Positions 37,409 to 45,367 of a stretch of 64,000 bases of DNA are shown here, piece by piece. How positions within the stretch are numbered: position 1 is the first letter of the stretch; the number at the start of each line of letters is the position of its first letter. The notes below the pieces were generated by a model, which worked only from the letters and a program-made list of their open reading frames with translations, did not search any database and was not told the DNA's origin. The stretch is taken from the NCBI RefSeq assembly GCF_001701025.1, contig NZ_CP016793.1, positions 4,216,001 to 4,280,000 on the forward strand. Direction: 5' to 3'. The stretch comes from Lentzea guizhouensis. Lineage in GTDB: Bacteria > Actinomycetota > Actinomycetes > Mycobacteriales > Pseudonocardiaceae. The position numbers and the translations under genes are program-made.

Positions 37409-38251
37409 TCAGTACGGGGAGACCGTGACGGCGAGCGCTCCGGGGCCCACGTTCGCGCCGATCGCCGCGCTGACCTGGGTGAGCACGACGTCGCGGGCGT
37501 GCGGGATCCGCTTCTGCAGCATCTGCAGCAGCTCGTGGCCCTCCTTCTCGGCGGCGAAGTGCTCGACCGCGAGGTCCACGTTGCGCCCGTAGGCCAGTGC
37601 CACGGCCTTGTCGGCGAGCTTGGTCAGGGCCCTGTCCCGGCCGACGACCTTGTCGAACGGCTCCACCTCGCCGTTGACGACGGTGAGCAGCGGCTTGACC
37701 GAGAGCGCGTCGCCGAAGAGCTTCGCCGCGGCGCTCACCCGCCCGGCGCGGCGCAGGTAGTGCAGCGTGTCCACGTAGATCAGCACGTGCGCGTTGCGGC
37801 CGCGCTGCTCGGCGACGCTGCGGGCGTGCTGCACGTTGCCGCCGGTCTGCACGATCCGCGCGGCGGCGAGCGCCGCGAAGCCGAGCGTCATGCCGGACGA
37901 GTGCGAGTCCACGATGAACACCGGCACGCGCGACTTGGCCGCGGCCGCCTTCGCCGCGTCGGTCGCGGGGGACAGCGACGGGGTCACGTGCACCGACACG
38001 ATCGTCTCCGCGCCCTTGGCCCAGGCGTCCTGGTAGGCCCAGAAGAACGCGTCCGGCGCCGGCGGCTGCGTCGTGATCGGGATTTCCGCCTGCATCGCCT
38101 GCAGCAGGCGTTCGGTCGGCACGTACGCCTCGTCGATCAGCTCCGCTCCGATCTTCAGCTGCATCGGCACGGTGATGATGTTGAACCGTTCCGCCAGACG
38201 GGCCGGAAGTGACGCGGTCGAGTCGGTGACGACGGCTACACGTGAGGACAC
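37409..38251 (-). CDS. DegV family protein (fatty-acid-binding), copy 1
   Basis: The product is 280 residues. DegV proteins bind a fatty acid and, in some bacteria, work with fatty acid kinase. The motif VAVVTDSTASLPA opens the protein and the phosphate/carboxylate site shows in SVHVTPSLSPATDAA and DSHSSGMTLGFAALAA. The start is GTG 38251, eight bases after TAACCT (complement of 38260-38265), without a ribosome site; the frame to 38575 is not needed. A second DegV gene of equal length lies 3.4 kb away on the same strand. No FakA-like gene is in the window. Confidence 0.9.
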   Translation of the reverse strand: MSSRVAVVTDSTASLPARLAERFNIITVPMQLKIGAELIDEAYVPTERLLQAMQAEIPITTQPPAPDAFFWAYQDAWAKGAETIVSVHVTPSLSPATDAAKAAAAKSRVPVFIVDSHSSGMTLGFAALAAARIVQTGGNVQHARSVAEQRGRNAHVLIYVDTLHYLRRAGRVSAAAKLFGDALSVKPLLTVVNGEVEPFDKVVGRDRALTKLADKAVALAYGRNVDLAVEHFAAEKEGHELLQMLQKRIPHARDVVLTQVSAAIGANVGPGALAVTVSPY

Positions 38252-38559
38252 GGGAAGGAAGGTTAACGAAGCGTGATCGCGTGGACCACTGGCGAAGGAT
38301 GGCAATTGGTGTGACGTATGCCTGCGCCGTCGCTTTCCGTACACGCCGAACGCACGGAGTGAACACCGTGGAAAGGCGAGCGACCTTACACAATCGGGTG
38401 ACTGGTGGTTTGGTAAAGTTGATCTAGGGTCGTCTTGTTTGCCCTGCAAGGCATGCCATTTCCGGGGGTCGCCGAGACGCCGTCTGTCCTTTGTCGACGC
38501 TGGTTGGGGCTTGGTCAACTGGGTACGCTCGCACAATCTTCGGCAGGGTGAGCGAGTAG
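38252..38559. other. Intergenic region between DegV and DivIVA-like genes
   Basis: These 308 bases separate two divergent genes. They hold the DegV -10 box (complement of 38260-38265), a relatively AT-rich patch near 38385-38435 with TAAAGT at 38414-38419 that could be a -10 box for the plus-strand operon, and the palindrome GGCATGCC near 38450. I see no gene in it. Confidence 0.4.
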
Positions 38560-39516
38560 GTGACCATGGGTGCAAAAGAGCACGAGATAGTTCCGCTGCA
38601 CGCCGGTTTCGACGTTGTCTACCGCGGTTTTCACCGCCGTCAGGTCATCGACCACATCGAGAATCTCGACGAGCAGCTGCGCTTCACGAGCCTCGACCGG
38701 GCGGAGGCGCTGGCGCAGGCCGCGGATTTGCGCAAGCTCCTGGAAATGACGCGCAGGGACCTCGAAGAAGCGCGGTCCCGGATCGAACGCCTCGAATCCA
38801 CCTCCGGGTCGCACGCGAGTGCCACCGAACGGATGCACCGCATGCTCCGCCTCGCCGAGGACGAGGCGGCGGAGATGCACCTGCACGCCGAACGCGAGTG
38901 CGCCGACCTCCGGCAGCGCACCGAGGTCGAGTGCGCCGCGATCGTGGCCGAGGCCGAACGCGAGTCCGCCGCGCTGCGGTCGGAGGCCGAGTCCGAGCTC
39001 TACGCGACCCGCCAGCAGTGCGCGTCCCGCGCCGCGGCGATGGACGAGCGCGAGGTCGAGCTGGAGCGCCGGTGCGCCGACCTGGAGGCGCAGCACCAGC
39101 AGCGCGCCGACCAGGTGGAGCGCGAGTGCGCGGAGGCGATGGAGCAGGCCCAGTCCGACGCGGACCGGTTGCTGCGCGAGACCGCCCTGGCGTGCAACTC
39201 GCTGGAGGCCGACTCGGAGCGCAAGCGCGAGAAGGCGCAGCAGTTCTTCGAGCTCTCCATGACCCACCGCCGCAACGAGGCCACCCAGCACCTGCAGGAG
39301 CAGGAGGCGCTGGCCCGCGCCCGCGCCGAGTTCGTCGTGAAGATGGCCTGCCGGGAGTCCCAGCGCCGGCTCGCCGAGGTCGCCCAGCAGACCGACGAGC
39401 TGCGGGAGCTGCGGCGCGTCGTGCACTCGCAGCTGTCCGCCGCCCGTACCGCGCTGACGGTCGCCGCCGACCGCGTCGCGCCCGCGATGATCCCGGAGCA
39501 GGTGGCCGCGTCGTGA
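38560..39516 (+). CDS. DivIVA-like coiled-coil protein
   Basis: The product is 318 residues. Residues 10-40 (PLHAGFDVVYRGFHRRQVID) resemble the membrane-binding DivIVA domain, which normally has F-x-x-x-x-R-G-Y-x-x-x-x-V-D. The rest, about residues 45-300, is nearly continuous coiled coil rich in Glu, Arg, Ala and Gln with several Cys at regular spacing (REC, VEC, QQC, RRC, REC), unusual for DivIVA proteins. It probably assembles at the membrane or pole. Start is GTG 38560 with AGGGTGAG upstream; ATG 38566 is equally possible. It overlaps the next gene by 4 bases (GTGA), forming a three-gene operon. Confidence 0.7.
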   Translation: MTMGAKEHEIVPLHAGFDVVYRGFHRRQVIDHIENLDEQLRFTSLDRAEALAQAADLRKLLEMTRRDLEEARSRIERLESTSGSHASATERMHRMLRLAEDEAAEMHLHAERECADLRQRTEVECAAIVAEAERESAALRSEAESELYATRQQCASRAAAMDEREVELERRCADLEAQHQQRADQVERECAEAMEQAQSDADRLLRETALACNSLEADSERKREKAQQFFELSMTHRRNEATQHLQEQEALARARAEFVVKMACRESQRRLAEVAQQTDELRELRRVVHSQLSAARTALTVAADRVAPAMIPEQVAAS

Positions 39517-40070
39517 GGCGCTGGCTTCCGCTGGTCCTCGGAGCGGTGCTGGTGCCCGCGTCGGTCACCGCCGTCGGGTTCTCCGTCGCGGGCGAGGAGC
39601 TGACTTCCGCGCTGTCGTCGTCACCGGCCGTGCCACCGCCGACGGCCGGTCCGGTGCCGCTCGCGGCGTTCGAGGTGCCGGTGCGGATGGAACCGCCGGC
39701 ACCGCTGCTGGTCTCGGCCGCCGTCGCCCAGCGCAGCGTCCGGGAGCTGTTCGGGGCGCACGCGGTGAAGGGCGTGACGTACACGCCGGGCACCGCTTCG
39801 CTCGCCGGCCGCGGTGCGGACGTGCGCCGGGCGTTGGCGGCGGTGCTGCGCAACGTCTCCGGTGGCGCCGTGACCCTGGTGGCCCACGCCTGGAACGGCG
39901 AGACGGCGTCGCACCGCTGCGACGTGCTCGCGTTGCAGCGCGCCGGCCTGCTGCGCGACTACCTGGCCTCCCAGGGCGTCGACAGCGTCATCACCACCCG
40001 CGTGGTCGTGGACCCCGCCTGGGGCCCGCCGTCGGACGCCGGACCTCAGATCGACGTCCTCGTCGGATAG
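39513..40070 (+). CDS. OmpA-like domain protein with N-terminal membrane anchor
   Basis: The product is 185 residues. A basic start and one hydrophobic helix (WLPLVLGAVLVPASVTAVGF) lead to a Ser/Pro-rich spacer and a domain of about 115 residues that follows the OmpA/MotB pattern: TPGTASLAGRGADVRRALA, VTLVAHAWNGE in place of the usual GHTD, then ALQRAGLLRDYLASQGV and QIDVLVG at the end. Key Asp/Arg residues for peptidoglycan binding are only partly kept, so binding is uncertain. GTG 39513 overlaps the DivIVA-like stop, suggesting that the coiled-coil and envelope proteins act together. Confidence 0.65.
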   Translation: MRRWLPLVLGAVLVPASVTAVGFSVAGEELTSALSSSPAVPPPTAGPVPLAAFEVPVRMEPPAPLLVSAAVAQRSVRELFGAHAVKGVTYTPGTASLAGRGADVRRALAAVLRNVSGGAVTLVAHAWNGETASHRCDVLALQRAGLLRDYLASQGVDSVITTRVVVDPAWGPPSDAGPQIDVLVG

Positions 40071-40083
40071 GGAGGAACCTGGC

Positions 40084-40539
40084 ATGGCAGGGGCCGTCGG
40101 GATCGTCTTCGGGTTGTGCGTGCTGTCCTTCACGCTGGGGGCGGCGCTGATGTACGTCGTGACGCGGCGCCGCGAGGACGCCTCGGAGGCTCCGCCGGTG
40201 CCCGCCGCGGCCGCCGCTCCCGGTGTGTCCACCTCGGACGCCACGTGGGTGCCCAGGCCCGCGCCGGTCGAGGGGGTGGAGGACGACTACGACTCGCGGC
40301 CCATCCACCGCAACGCCGTGATGGGGCTGCCGCAGGCGGAACCGGCGCTGGCCGCGTTCGCGGAGCCGGTGGTGGAACCGGTGGCGGACCCTGTGTTGGA
40401 CGATGGGCAGGGTCCCGCGCTGCCACCGCCCGCCATGCCGCAGCCCGTGGAGCACACGACGGCGTCGGAGCGCGACGACTTCCGGCAGCGGTACCTGCGG
40501 ACGTTCGAGGAAGCGCGCCGCAAGGCCGGCAGCAACTAG
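40084..40539 (+). CDS. Single-pass membrane protein, third gene of DivIVA-like operon
   Basis: The product is 151 residues: one N-terminal membrane helix (AGAVGIVFGLCVLSFTLGAAL) followed by RRRE, an Ala/Pro/Val-rich low-complexity stretch, and a charged C-terminal helix (SERDDFRQRYLRTFEEARRK). GGAGG precedes the ATG at 40084. I do not recognise the family. The start lies 13 bases after the OmpA-like gene, so the three genes probably make a small membrane-envelope assembly. Confidence 0.65.
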   Translation: MAGAVGIVFGLCVLSFTLGAALMYVVTRRREDASEAPPVPAAAAAPGVSTSDATWVPRPAPVEGVEDDYDSRPIHRNAVMGLPQAEPALAAFAEPVVEPVADPVLDDGQGPALPPPAMPQPVEHTTASERDDFRQRYLRTFEEARRKAGSN

Positions 40540-40631
40540 CAGGGCTTTGTCGGATCGGCTGGTCCGAAAGCGTTCGGTACCCGTCCGAAACTCGCCGGAC
40601 TCGGACCGGTGGCTGCTGATATCACTCGACC

Positions 40632-41432
40632 ATGACTTCCAGCACCGACCGCACGCAGCACTTCCACACCCTCCACCAGCAGCCTCCGCTGGTGCTCCCC
40701 AACGCCTGGGACGTGGCCTCCGCACTGATCGTCGAGGCCGCCGGTGCCCGTGCCGTCGCCACCACGAGCGCTGGTGTCGCGTGGAGCCTCGGCGCGCCCG
40801 ACGGCGACCGGCTCGACCGCGATCTGGCGGTCGGGCTCGTGGCCAGGATCGCACGGGCTGTGAAGGTTCCGGTGACAGCCGACATCGAGGCGGGCTTCGG
40901 CGCGAACGCCGACGAGGTCCGCCAGACCCTCGAAGCGGTCGCGGCGGCGGGTGCGTCCGGCGTGAACATCGAGGACGGCCACGGTGGTTCGGTCAGGGAG
41001 GTCGCCGAGCAGTCCGAACGGCTGCGGGCGGCCAGGGAGGGCGCCCCGGAGATCTACCTCAACGCGCGGATCGACGTCTACCTGCGTGGTGTCGGTGACC
41101 CGGCCGGCCGGCTCGACGAGACGCTCAAGCGGGCGGAGGCCTACCTCGCGGCCGGTGCCAGCGGCATCTTCGTGCCGGGCGTGACCGATCTCGCGACCGT
41201 GGCGGAGCTGGCGAAGAACGTCCCGGCCCCGCTGAACGTCCTCGCCGGCCCCGGCGCGCCCACCACGGCGGAGCTCGGTCAGGCGGGCGCGGCCAGGATC
41301 AGCGTCGGCACGGCACTCGCCTCCGCGGCCTACGCCGTGGTGAAGCGGGCGGCGGAGGAGATTTTGAGTGCCGGTACGTACGAGAGCACGAAGGACGGGT
41401 TGGGGTACGGGGAGCTGAACGAGCTCTTCTAG
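40632..41432 (+). CDS. Isocitrate lyase / PEP mutase family protein
   Basis: The product is 266 residues. The fold is the PEP mutase/isocitrate lyase barrel: PLVLPNAWDVASALIVEAAG, metal-binding TADIEAGFGANADEV and GVNIEDGHGG are clear. The isocitrate lyase catalytic Cys motif (KKCGH) is absent, so a lyase of the oxaloacetate/2-methylisocitrate or phosphonopyruvate type is more likely; the exact substrate is not known. It is monocistronic. The stop codon shares CTAG (41429-41432) with the stop of the small protein on the other strand. Confidence 0.88.
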   Translation: MTSSTDRTQHFHTLHQQPPLVLPNAWDVASALIVEAAGARAVATTSAGVAWSLGAPDGDRLDRDLAVGLVARIARAVKVPVTADIEAGFGANADEVRQTLEAVAAAGASGVNIEDGHGGSVREVAEQSERLRAAREGAPEIYLNARIDVYLRGVGDPAGRLDETLKRAEAYLAAGASGIFVPGVTDLATVAELAKNVPAPLNVLAGPGAPTTAELGQAGAARISVGTALASAAYAVVKRAAEEILSAGTYESTKDGLGYGELNELF

Positions 41433-41581
41433 TGGCGCTTCCCGCCGCGGAACTTGCGCAGCAACTGCTCCGCCTGCGCGCGGCGGCGGGGGTCGCGGGA
41501 GAGCTCGCGTGCCTTGGCCTGCAAACGACGCCCCGAAGGGCTGTGCAGGAACCTGGCGATCTTGTCCATGAATCCGGCCAT
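41429..41581 (-). CDS. Conserved 50-residue basic protein
   Basis: A short frame from ATG 41581 to TAG 41429 encodes 50 residues, opening MAGFMDKIARFLHSPSGRR and ending LLRKFRGGKRH. GGAGG sits five bases upstream of the ATG. The pattern MxxFMDKIxxFLxSPxGR, then a helical LAxDPxxRxxAEQLLRxFRGG, is one I recognise from small uncharacterised actinobacterial proteins. It is strongly basic and helical, perhaps nucleic-acid- or membrane-associated. It lies just upstream of the DegV copy 2 stop on the opposite side of the PEP-mutase-like gene; its stop overlaps that gene's stop within CTAG. Confidence 0.75.
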   Translation of the reverse strand: MAGFMDKIARFLHSPSGRRLQAKARELSRDPRRRAQAEQLLRKFRGGKRH

Positions 41582-41645
41582 CGGTTCCTCCAGGTGTCCG
41601 TTACGTCCAGTTCAACGCAACCAGGAGCACTGGAGTTCCCGAAGA

Positions 41646-42488
41646 TCAGACGGGTGAAACGGTGATGCCCAGCGCGCCGGGGCCCACGTGGGCCCCGATG
41701 GCCGAGCTGACCTGCGTCAGCATGAACTGGCGCACGTTGGGCACGCCGCGCCGCAGCTTGCGCAGCAGCCGCTGGGCCTTCTCCAGTGCGTCGAAGTGCT
41801 CCACCGCGATGTCGACCTGGTCGGTGCCCGCGCGCTTGATCGCGATGTCCAGCATCCGGTTCAGCGCGCGGTCCGCGCCGATCACCCGGTCCAGCGGGGT
41901 GATCTGGGCGTCGGACATGGTCAGCAGCGGCTTCATCGACAGCGCCGAGCCCAGGAACGCGGCCGCGGCGCCGATCTTGCCGCCACGCCGCAGGTACTCG
42001 AGCGTGTCGACGTAGATCAGCTCGGTGGACCTGTCGTAGCGGCGCATGGCCGTCTGCAGCACCTTCTCGGCGGTTCCGCCCGCCTCCGCCACCTTGGCCG
42101 CGGCCTGGACGGCGTAGCCGATGCTCATCCCGCAGGTGTGGGTGTCGACGACGTGCACGGGGATGCGCGACTGCGCCGCCGCGTGACGGGCCGCCTCCAC
42201 CGTGGCGGAGAGCCCGCCGGACACGTGCACGGACACCACGGCCTGGACGCCCTGCGCGGCCAGGTCCCCGTAGGTCCAGAAGAACGCGCCGGGATCAGGT
42301 GGGATCGTCTCCACGGGCACGTTCGCGCGCATGGCCGAGACCAGCTCGGGGACCGGGATGCGGGCCTCTTCGTCGGTGTGGTCGCCGATCCTGACCTGGA
42401 TCTGGACCACCTCGATGCCGAGCTGATCGGTCAGCTGCGCCGGGAGGCAGGCCGTGGAGTCGGTCACTACTGCTACTCGCCGGTACAT
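41646..42488 (-). CDS. DegV family protein (fatty-acid-binding), copy 2
   Basis: The product is 280 residues, the same length as copy 1 at 37409. The opening VAVVTDSTACLPAQL, SVHVSGGLSATVEAA, DTHTCGMSIGYAVQAA and the ending LTQVSSAIGAHVGPGALGI match DegV. The two copies share most motifs but have diverged clearly (for example FFWTYGDLAAQG here against FFWAYQDAWAKG). The start is ATG 42488. It faces etfB across 211 bases. Confidence 0.9.
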   Translation of the reverse strand: MYRRVAVVTDSTACLPAQLTDQLGIEVVQIQVRIGDHTDEEARIPVPELVSAMRANVPVETIPPDPGAFFWTYGDLAAQGVQAVVSVHVSGGLSATVEAARHAAAQSRIPVHVVDTHTCGMSIGYAVQAAAKVAEAGGTAEKVLQTAMRRYDRSTELIYVDTLEYLRRGGKIGAAAAFLGSALSMKPLLTMSDAQITPLDRVIGADRALNRMLDIAIKRAGTDQVDIAVEHFDALEKAQRLLRKLRRGVPNVRQFMLTQVSSAIGAHVGPGALGITVSPV

Positions 42489-42580
42489 GTCCGCGCAGGG
42501 TACTCGCCCGAATGGGTTACGTCTCAATCGGTGGTGCGACCGGGTGAGAACCGTCACGCTAGCGGAGTGCTTGCTCCCGT

Positions 42581-42608
42581 TTGCACCGCTGCTACTGGCG
42601 GGTAACAT
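42581..42608 (+). promoter_or_regulatory. Possible promoter of etfB-etfA
   Basis: TTGCAC (42581-42586) and TAACAT (42603-42608) are spaced by 16 bases. The transcript would have an untranslated leader of about 85 bases that can fold GGCGGCGCAG (near 42638) with CTGCGCGTCGCC (near 42660). Confidence 0.35.
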
Positions 42609-42699
42609 CCGGGTGATGGCAGGGTCGTGAACACCCGGCGGCGCAGTTCTGAAGTCCTCTGCGCGTCGCCGCCCGTCCGCAGGAGGTCGAAGAGGACCT

Positions 42700-43482
42700 A
42701 TGAACATTGTTGTCCTGGTCAAGCAGGTGCCTGACACCTGGTCCGAGCGCAAGCTCACCGACGCCGACCACACCCTTGACCGCGAGTCCGCGGATGCAGT
42801 GCTCGACGAGATCAACGAGCGCGCCGTCGAAGAGGCCCTGCAGCTGCAGGAGGCCCACGGCGGTGAGGTCACCGTGATCGCGATGGGTCCCGACCGCGCC
42901 ACCGACGCCATCCGCAAGGCGCTCTCGATGGGTGCCGACAAGGCGATCCACGTGAGCGACGAGGCGTTGCACGGCTCCGACTCGATCGCCACCGCCAAGG
43001 TGCTCGCCAAGGCCATCGGCACCGTCGAGAACGTGGACCTCGTCATCGCCGGCAACGAGGCGACCGACGGCCGCGCGGGTGCCGTCCCGGCCATCATCGC
43101 CGAGCTGCTCGGCCTGCCGCAGGTCACGCAGCTGCGCAAGGTCACCGTCGAGGGCACCACGATCAAGGGTGAGCGGGAGACCGACGAGGGCGTCGCGTTC
43201 CTCGAGGCCTCGCTGCCCGCCGTCGTCTCGGTGACCGAGAAGATCAACGAGCCGCGCTACCCGTCCTTCAAGGGCATCATGGCCGCGAAGAAGAAGCCGG
43301 TCTCCACGGTCTCGATCGCGGACCTGGGCGTCGACGCCTCCGAGGTCGGCCTGTCCGGTGCGTGGACCCAGGTGCTGGAGGCGGCCCCGAAGCCGCCGCG
43401 CAGCGCCGGTCAGCGCGTCGAGGACAGCGGCGACGGCGGCGCGAAGATCGCCGAGTTCCTCGTCGGCCAGAAGCTCATCTGA
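42700..43482 (+). CDS. etfB: Electron transfer flavoprotein beta subunit
   Basis: The product is 260 residues, the full length of the beta subunit. With EtfA it carries electrons from acyl-CoA dehydrogenases to the respiratory chain. Landmarks are MNIVVLVKQVPDTWSERKL, VIAMGPDRATDAIRKALSMG, the AMP-binding DLVIAGNEATDGRAGAVPA, and VVSVTEKINEPRYPSFKGIM. The ribosome site is AGAGGA upstream of ATG 42700. It is followed 13 bases later by etfA, matching Rv3029c-Rv3028c (fixA-fixB). Confidence 0.95.
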   Translation: MNIVVLVKQVPDTWSERKLTDADHTLDRESADAVLDEINERAVEEALQLQEAHGGEVTVIAMGPDRATDAIRKALSMGADKAIHVSDEALHGSDSIATAKVLAKAIGTVENVDLVIAGNEATDGRAGAVPAIIAELLGLPQVTQLRKVTVEGTTIKGERETDEGVAFLEASLPAVVSVTEKINEPRYPSFKGIMAAKKKPVSTVSIADLGVDASEVGLSGAWTQVLEAAPKPPRSAGQRVEDSGDGGAKIAEFLVGQKLI

Positions 43483-43495
43483 GGGAGGGGTAACC

Positions 43496-44449
43496 ATGTC
43501 TGAAGTACTCGTTCTCGTCGACCACGTCGACGGCGAGGTCAAGAAGGTCAGCTACGAGCTGCTCACCGCCGCTCGCCGCCTGGGCACCCCGGCCGCCGTG
43601 GTCGTCGGCGCTCCCGGTACCGCCGCGAAGATCCGCGAGTCGCTGGGCAAGTACGGCGCCGCGAAGGTCTACGCCGTCGAGTCCGACGACGCCGTCAACT
43701 TCCTGGTGACCCCGAAGGTCGACGCGCTGGCCGCACTCGCCCCGAACGCGGCCGCGGTGCTCGTCTCCGCGACCGCCGAGGGCAAGGAGGTCGCGGGCCG
43801 GCTCGCCGTGCGCATCGACTCCGGCTGGCTCGTCGACGTCGTGGACGTCGAGGCCGACGGCACCGGCGTGCAGTCCATCTTCGGTGGCGCGTTCGTCGTC
43901 AAGGCGAAGGTCAGCAAGGGCACCCCGGTCATCACGGTCCGCCCCGGCGGTGTCGAGGCCGAGGAGTCCGCCGCGGACGCCGCCCTCGACGAGTCGGTCT
44001 CCGTCTCCGTGGACGCCGCGAAGGCCGCGAAGGTCACCTCGCGCGAGGCCGTGGTCGGTGGCGACCGCCCCGAGCTCACCGAGGCGTCCGTGGTCGTCTC
44101 CGGTGGCCGCGGCGTCGGCTCGGCCGAGAAGTTCTCGACCGTCGAGGAGCTCGCCGACTCGCTCGGTGCCGCCGTCGGTGCCTCCCGCGCCGCCGTCGAC
44201 TCCGGCTACTACCCGCACCAGTTCCAGGTGGGCCAGACCGGCAAGACGGTCTCGCCGCAGCTGTACGTGGCACTGGGCATCTCCGGCGCGATCCAGCACC
44301 GCGCCGGCATGCAGACCTCGAAGACGATCGTCGCGGTCAACAAGGACCCCGAGGCCCCGATCTTCGAGATCGCCGACTTCGGCGTGGTGGGCGACCTGTT
44401 CGCCGTCGCGCCGCAGCTGACCGACGAGGTCCGCAAGCGCAAGGGCTGA
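43496..44449 (+). CDS. etfA: Electron transfer flavoprotein alpha subunit
   Basis: The product is 317 residues. The C-terminal FAD domain shows [54 protein letters not shown] and [14 protein letters not shown]. The start is ATG 43496 with GGGAGGGG upstream; the frame to 43358 is etfB coding sequence. It forms an operon with etfB and ends at a strong hairpin. Confidence 0.95.
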   Translation: MSEVLVLVDHVDGEVKKVSYELLTAARRLGTPAAVVVGAPGTAAKIRESLGKYGAAKVYAVESDDAVNFLVTPKVDALAALAPNAAAVLVSATAEGKEVAGRLAVRIDSGWLVDVVDVEADGTGVQSIFGGAFVVKAKVSKGTPVITVRPGGVEAEESAADAALDESVSVSVDAAKAAKVTSREAVVGGDRPELTEASVVVSGGRGVGSAEKFSTVEELADSLGAAVGASRAAVDSGYYPHQFQVGQTGKTVSPQLYVALGISGAIQHRAGMQTSKTIVAVNKDPEAPIFEIADFGVVGDLFAVAPQLTDEVRKRKG

Positions 44450-44465
44450 GCACTTCCAGCCACCG

Positions 44466-44495
44466 GAGGGCCGTCCCGTTCGCGGGGCGGCCCTC
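44466..44495 (+). terminator. Hairpin terminator after etfA
   Basis: GAGGGCCGTCCCG (44466-44478) pairs with CGGGGCGGCCCTC (44483-44495) around a TTCG tetraloop, 13 pairs with one G-T. It starts 17 bases after the etfA stop. Confidence 0.8.
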
Positions 44496-44593
44496 GCGCG
44501 TACCCCGGACAACCGTGGGTTAACCCGACTGCCACTGACCGGTCATCGTTGTGACCTGCTGTCATTCGCCAACGCGGCTTCACCCTGGTTCGC

Positions 44594-45367
44594 ATGACGC
44601 AGCCGGAACTGCTTGTCAGCACCCCCGCCCAGCAGGGCGAGGACGCTCCCCGCTACTCCCTCCTCGTCGCCCGTGACAGCGACGAGGTCGTCGCCGCGCA
44701 AAAACTGCGCTACGAGGTGTTCGCCGGTGAGATGGGCGCGACGCTGAACACGAGCGTTCCCGGCCACGACGTCGACGAGTTCGACCAGCACTGCGACCAC
44801 CTGGTGGTCCGCGACGACCGCACCGGCGAGATCGTCGGCGGCTACCGGATGCTGCCGCCGGAGCGGGCGCGGGAGGCCGGGCGGCTCTACAGCGACACCG
44901 AGTTCGACCTCGGCAACCTCGCCGACCTGCGGCCCAGCATCGTCGAGACCGGGCGCTCCTGCGTGCACCCCGACCACCGCAACGGTGCCGTCGTGAGCCT
45001 GGTGTGGGCCGGCATCGCGCGCTACATGCTGCTGAGCGGCCACAAGTGGCTCATCGGCTGCGCCTCGATCCCCCTGCAGGACGGCGGTTCCTTCGCCGCC
45101 GGGGTGTGGGACACGGTGCACGCCAAGCACTACGCGCCCGAGCAGTACCGCGTCACGCCGCACCACCCGTGGGACGTCGACGCGGTCGAGCGGCCCGCCA
45201 AGACCGCGCTGCCGCCGCTGCTCAAGGGCTACCTGCGGCTCGGCGCCAAGATCTGCGGCCGGCCGGCGCTCGACGCGGACTTCGGCGTCGCCGACCTCTT
45301 CATCCTGCTCGGCATGGACCACGTGGACCAGCGCTATCTCAAGTTCTTCCTGGGGGAGACGGCATGA
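44594..45367 (+). CDS. GNAT-family acyltransferase, OlsB-like (Rv3027c-like)
   Basis: The product is 257 residues. It belongs to the autoinducer-synthase-like GNAT group that includes ornithine N-acyltransferase Ols[54 protein letters not shown] and LIGCASIPL are characteristic. OlsB links a 3-hydroxyacyl group to the amino group of ornithine. Its stop overlaps the next gene (ATGA), an OlsA-like acyltransferase, so the pair could make an ornithine-type aminolipid. That product is inference; the genes match Rv3027c and Rv3026c. Confidence 0.82.

Noticed and set aside
37242..38393. 383-codon frame on the minus strand beside the first DegV gene
   Set aside because: It is an Arg-rich alternative frame of the DegV gene; DegV motifs are only in the 37409-38251 frame.
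38439..40070. Single 543-residue protein ahead of the OmpA-like region
   Set aside because: The first 358 codons are a shadow frame of the coiled-coil gene; the real OmpA-like gene starts at GTG 39513.
40561..40607. Terminator after the DivIVA-like operon
   Set aside because: GGTCCGA and TCGGACC can pair, but the 33-base loop makes a functional hairpin doubtful.
44594..45367. Acyl-homoserine lactone synthase
   Set aside because: The GNAT fold is related, but the context with a PlsC-type gene and the [10 protein letters not shown] pattern fit OlsB-like enzymes better.
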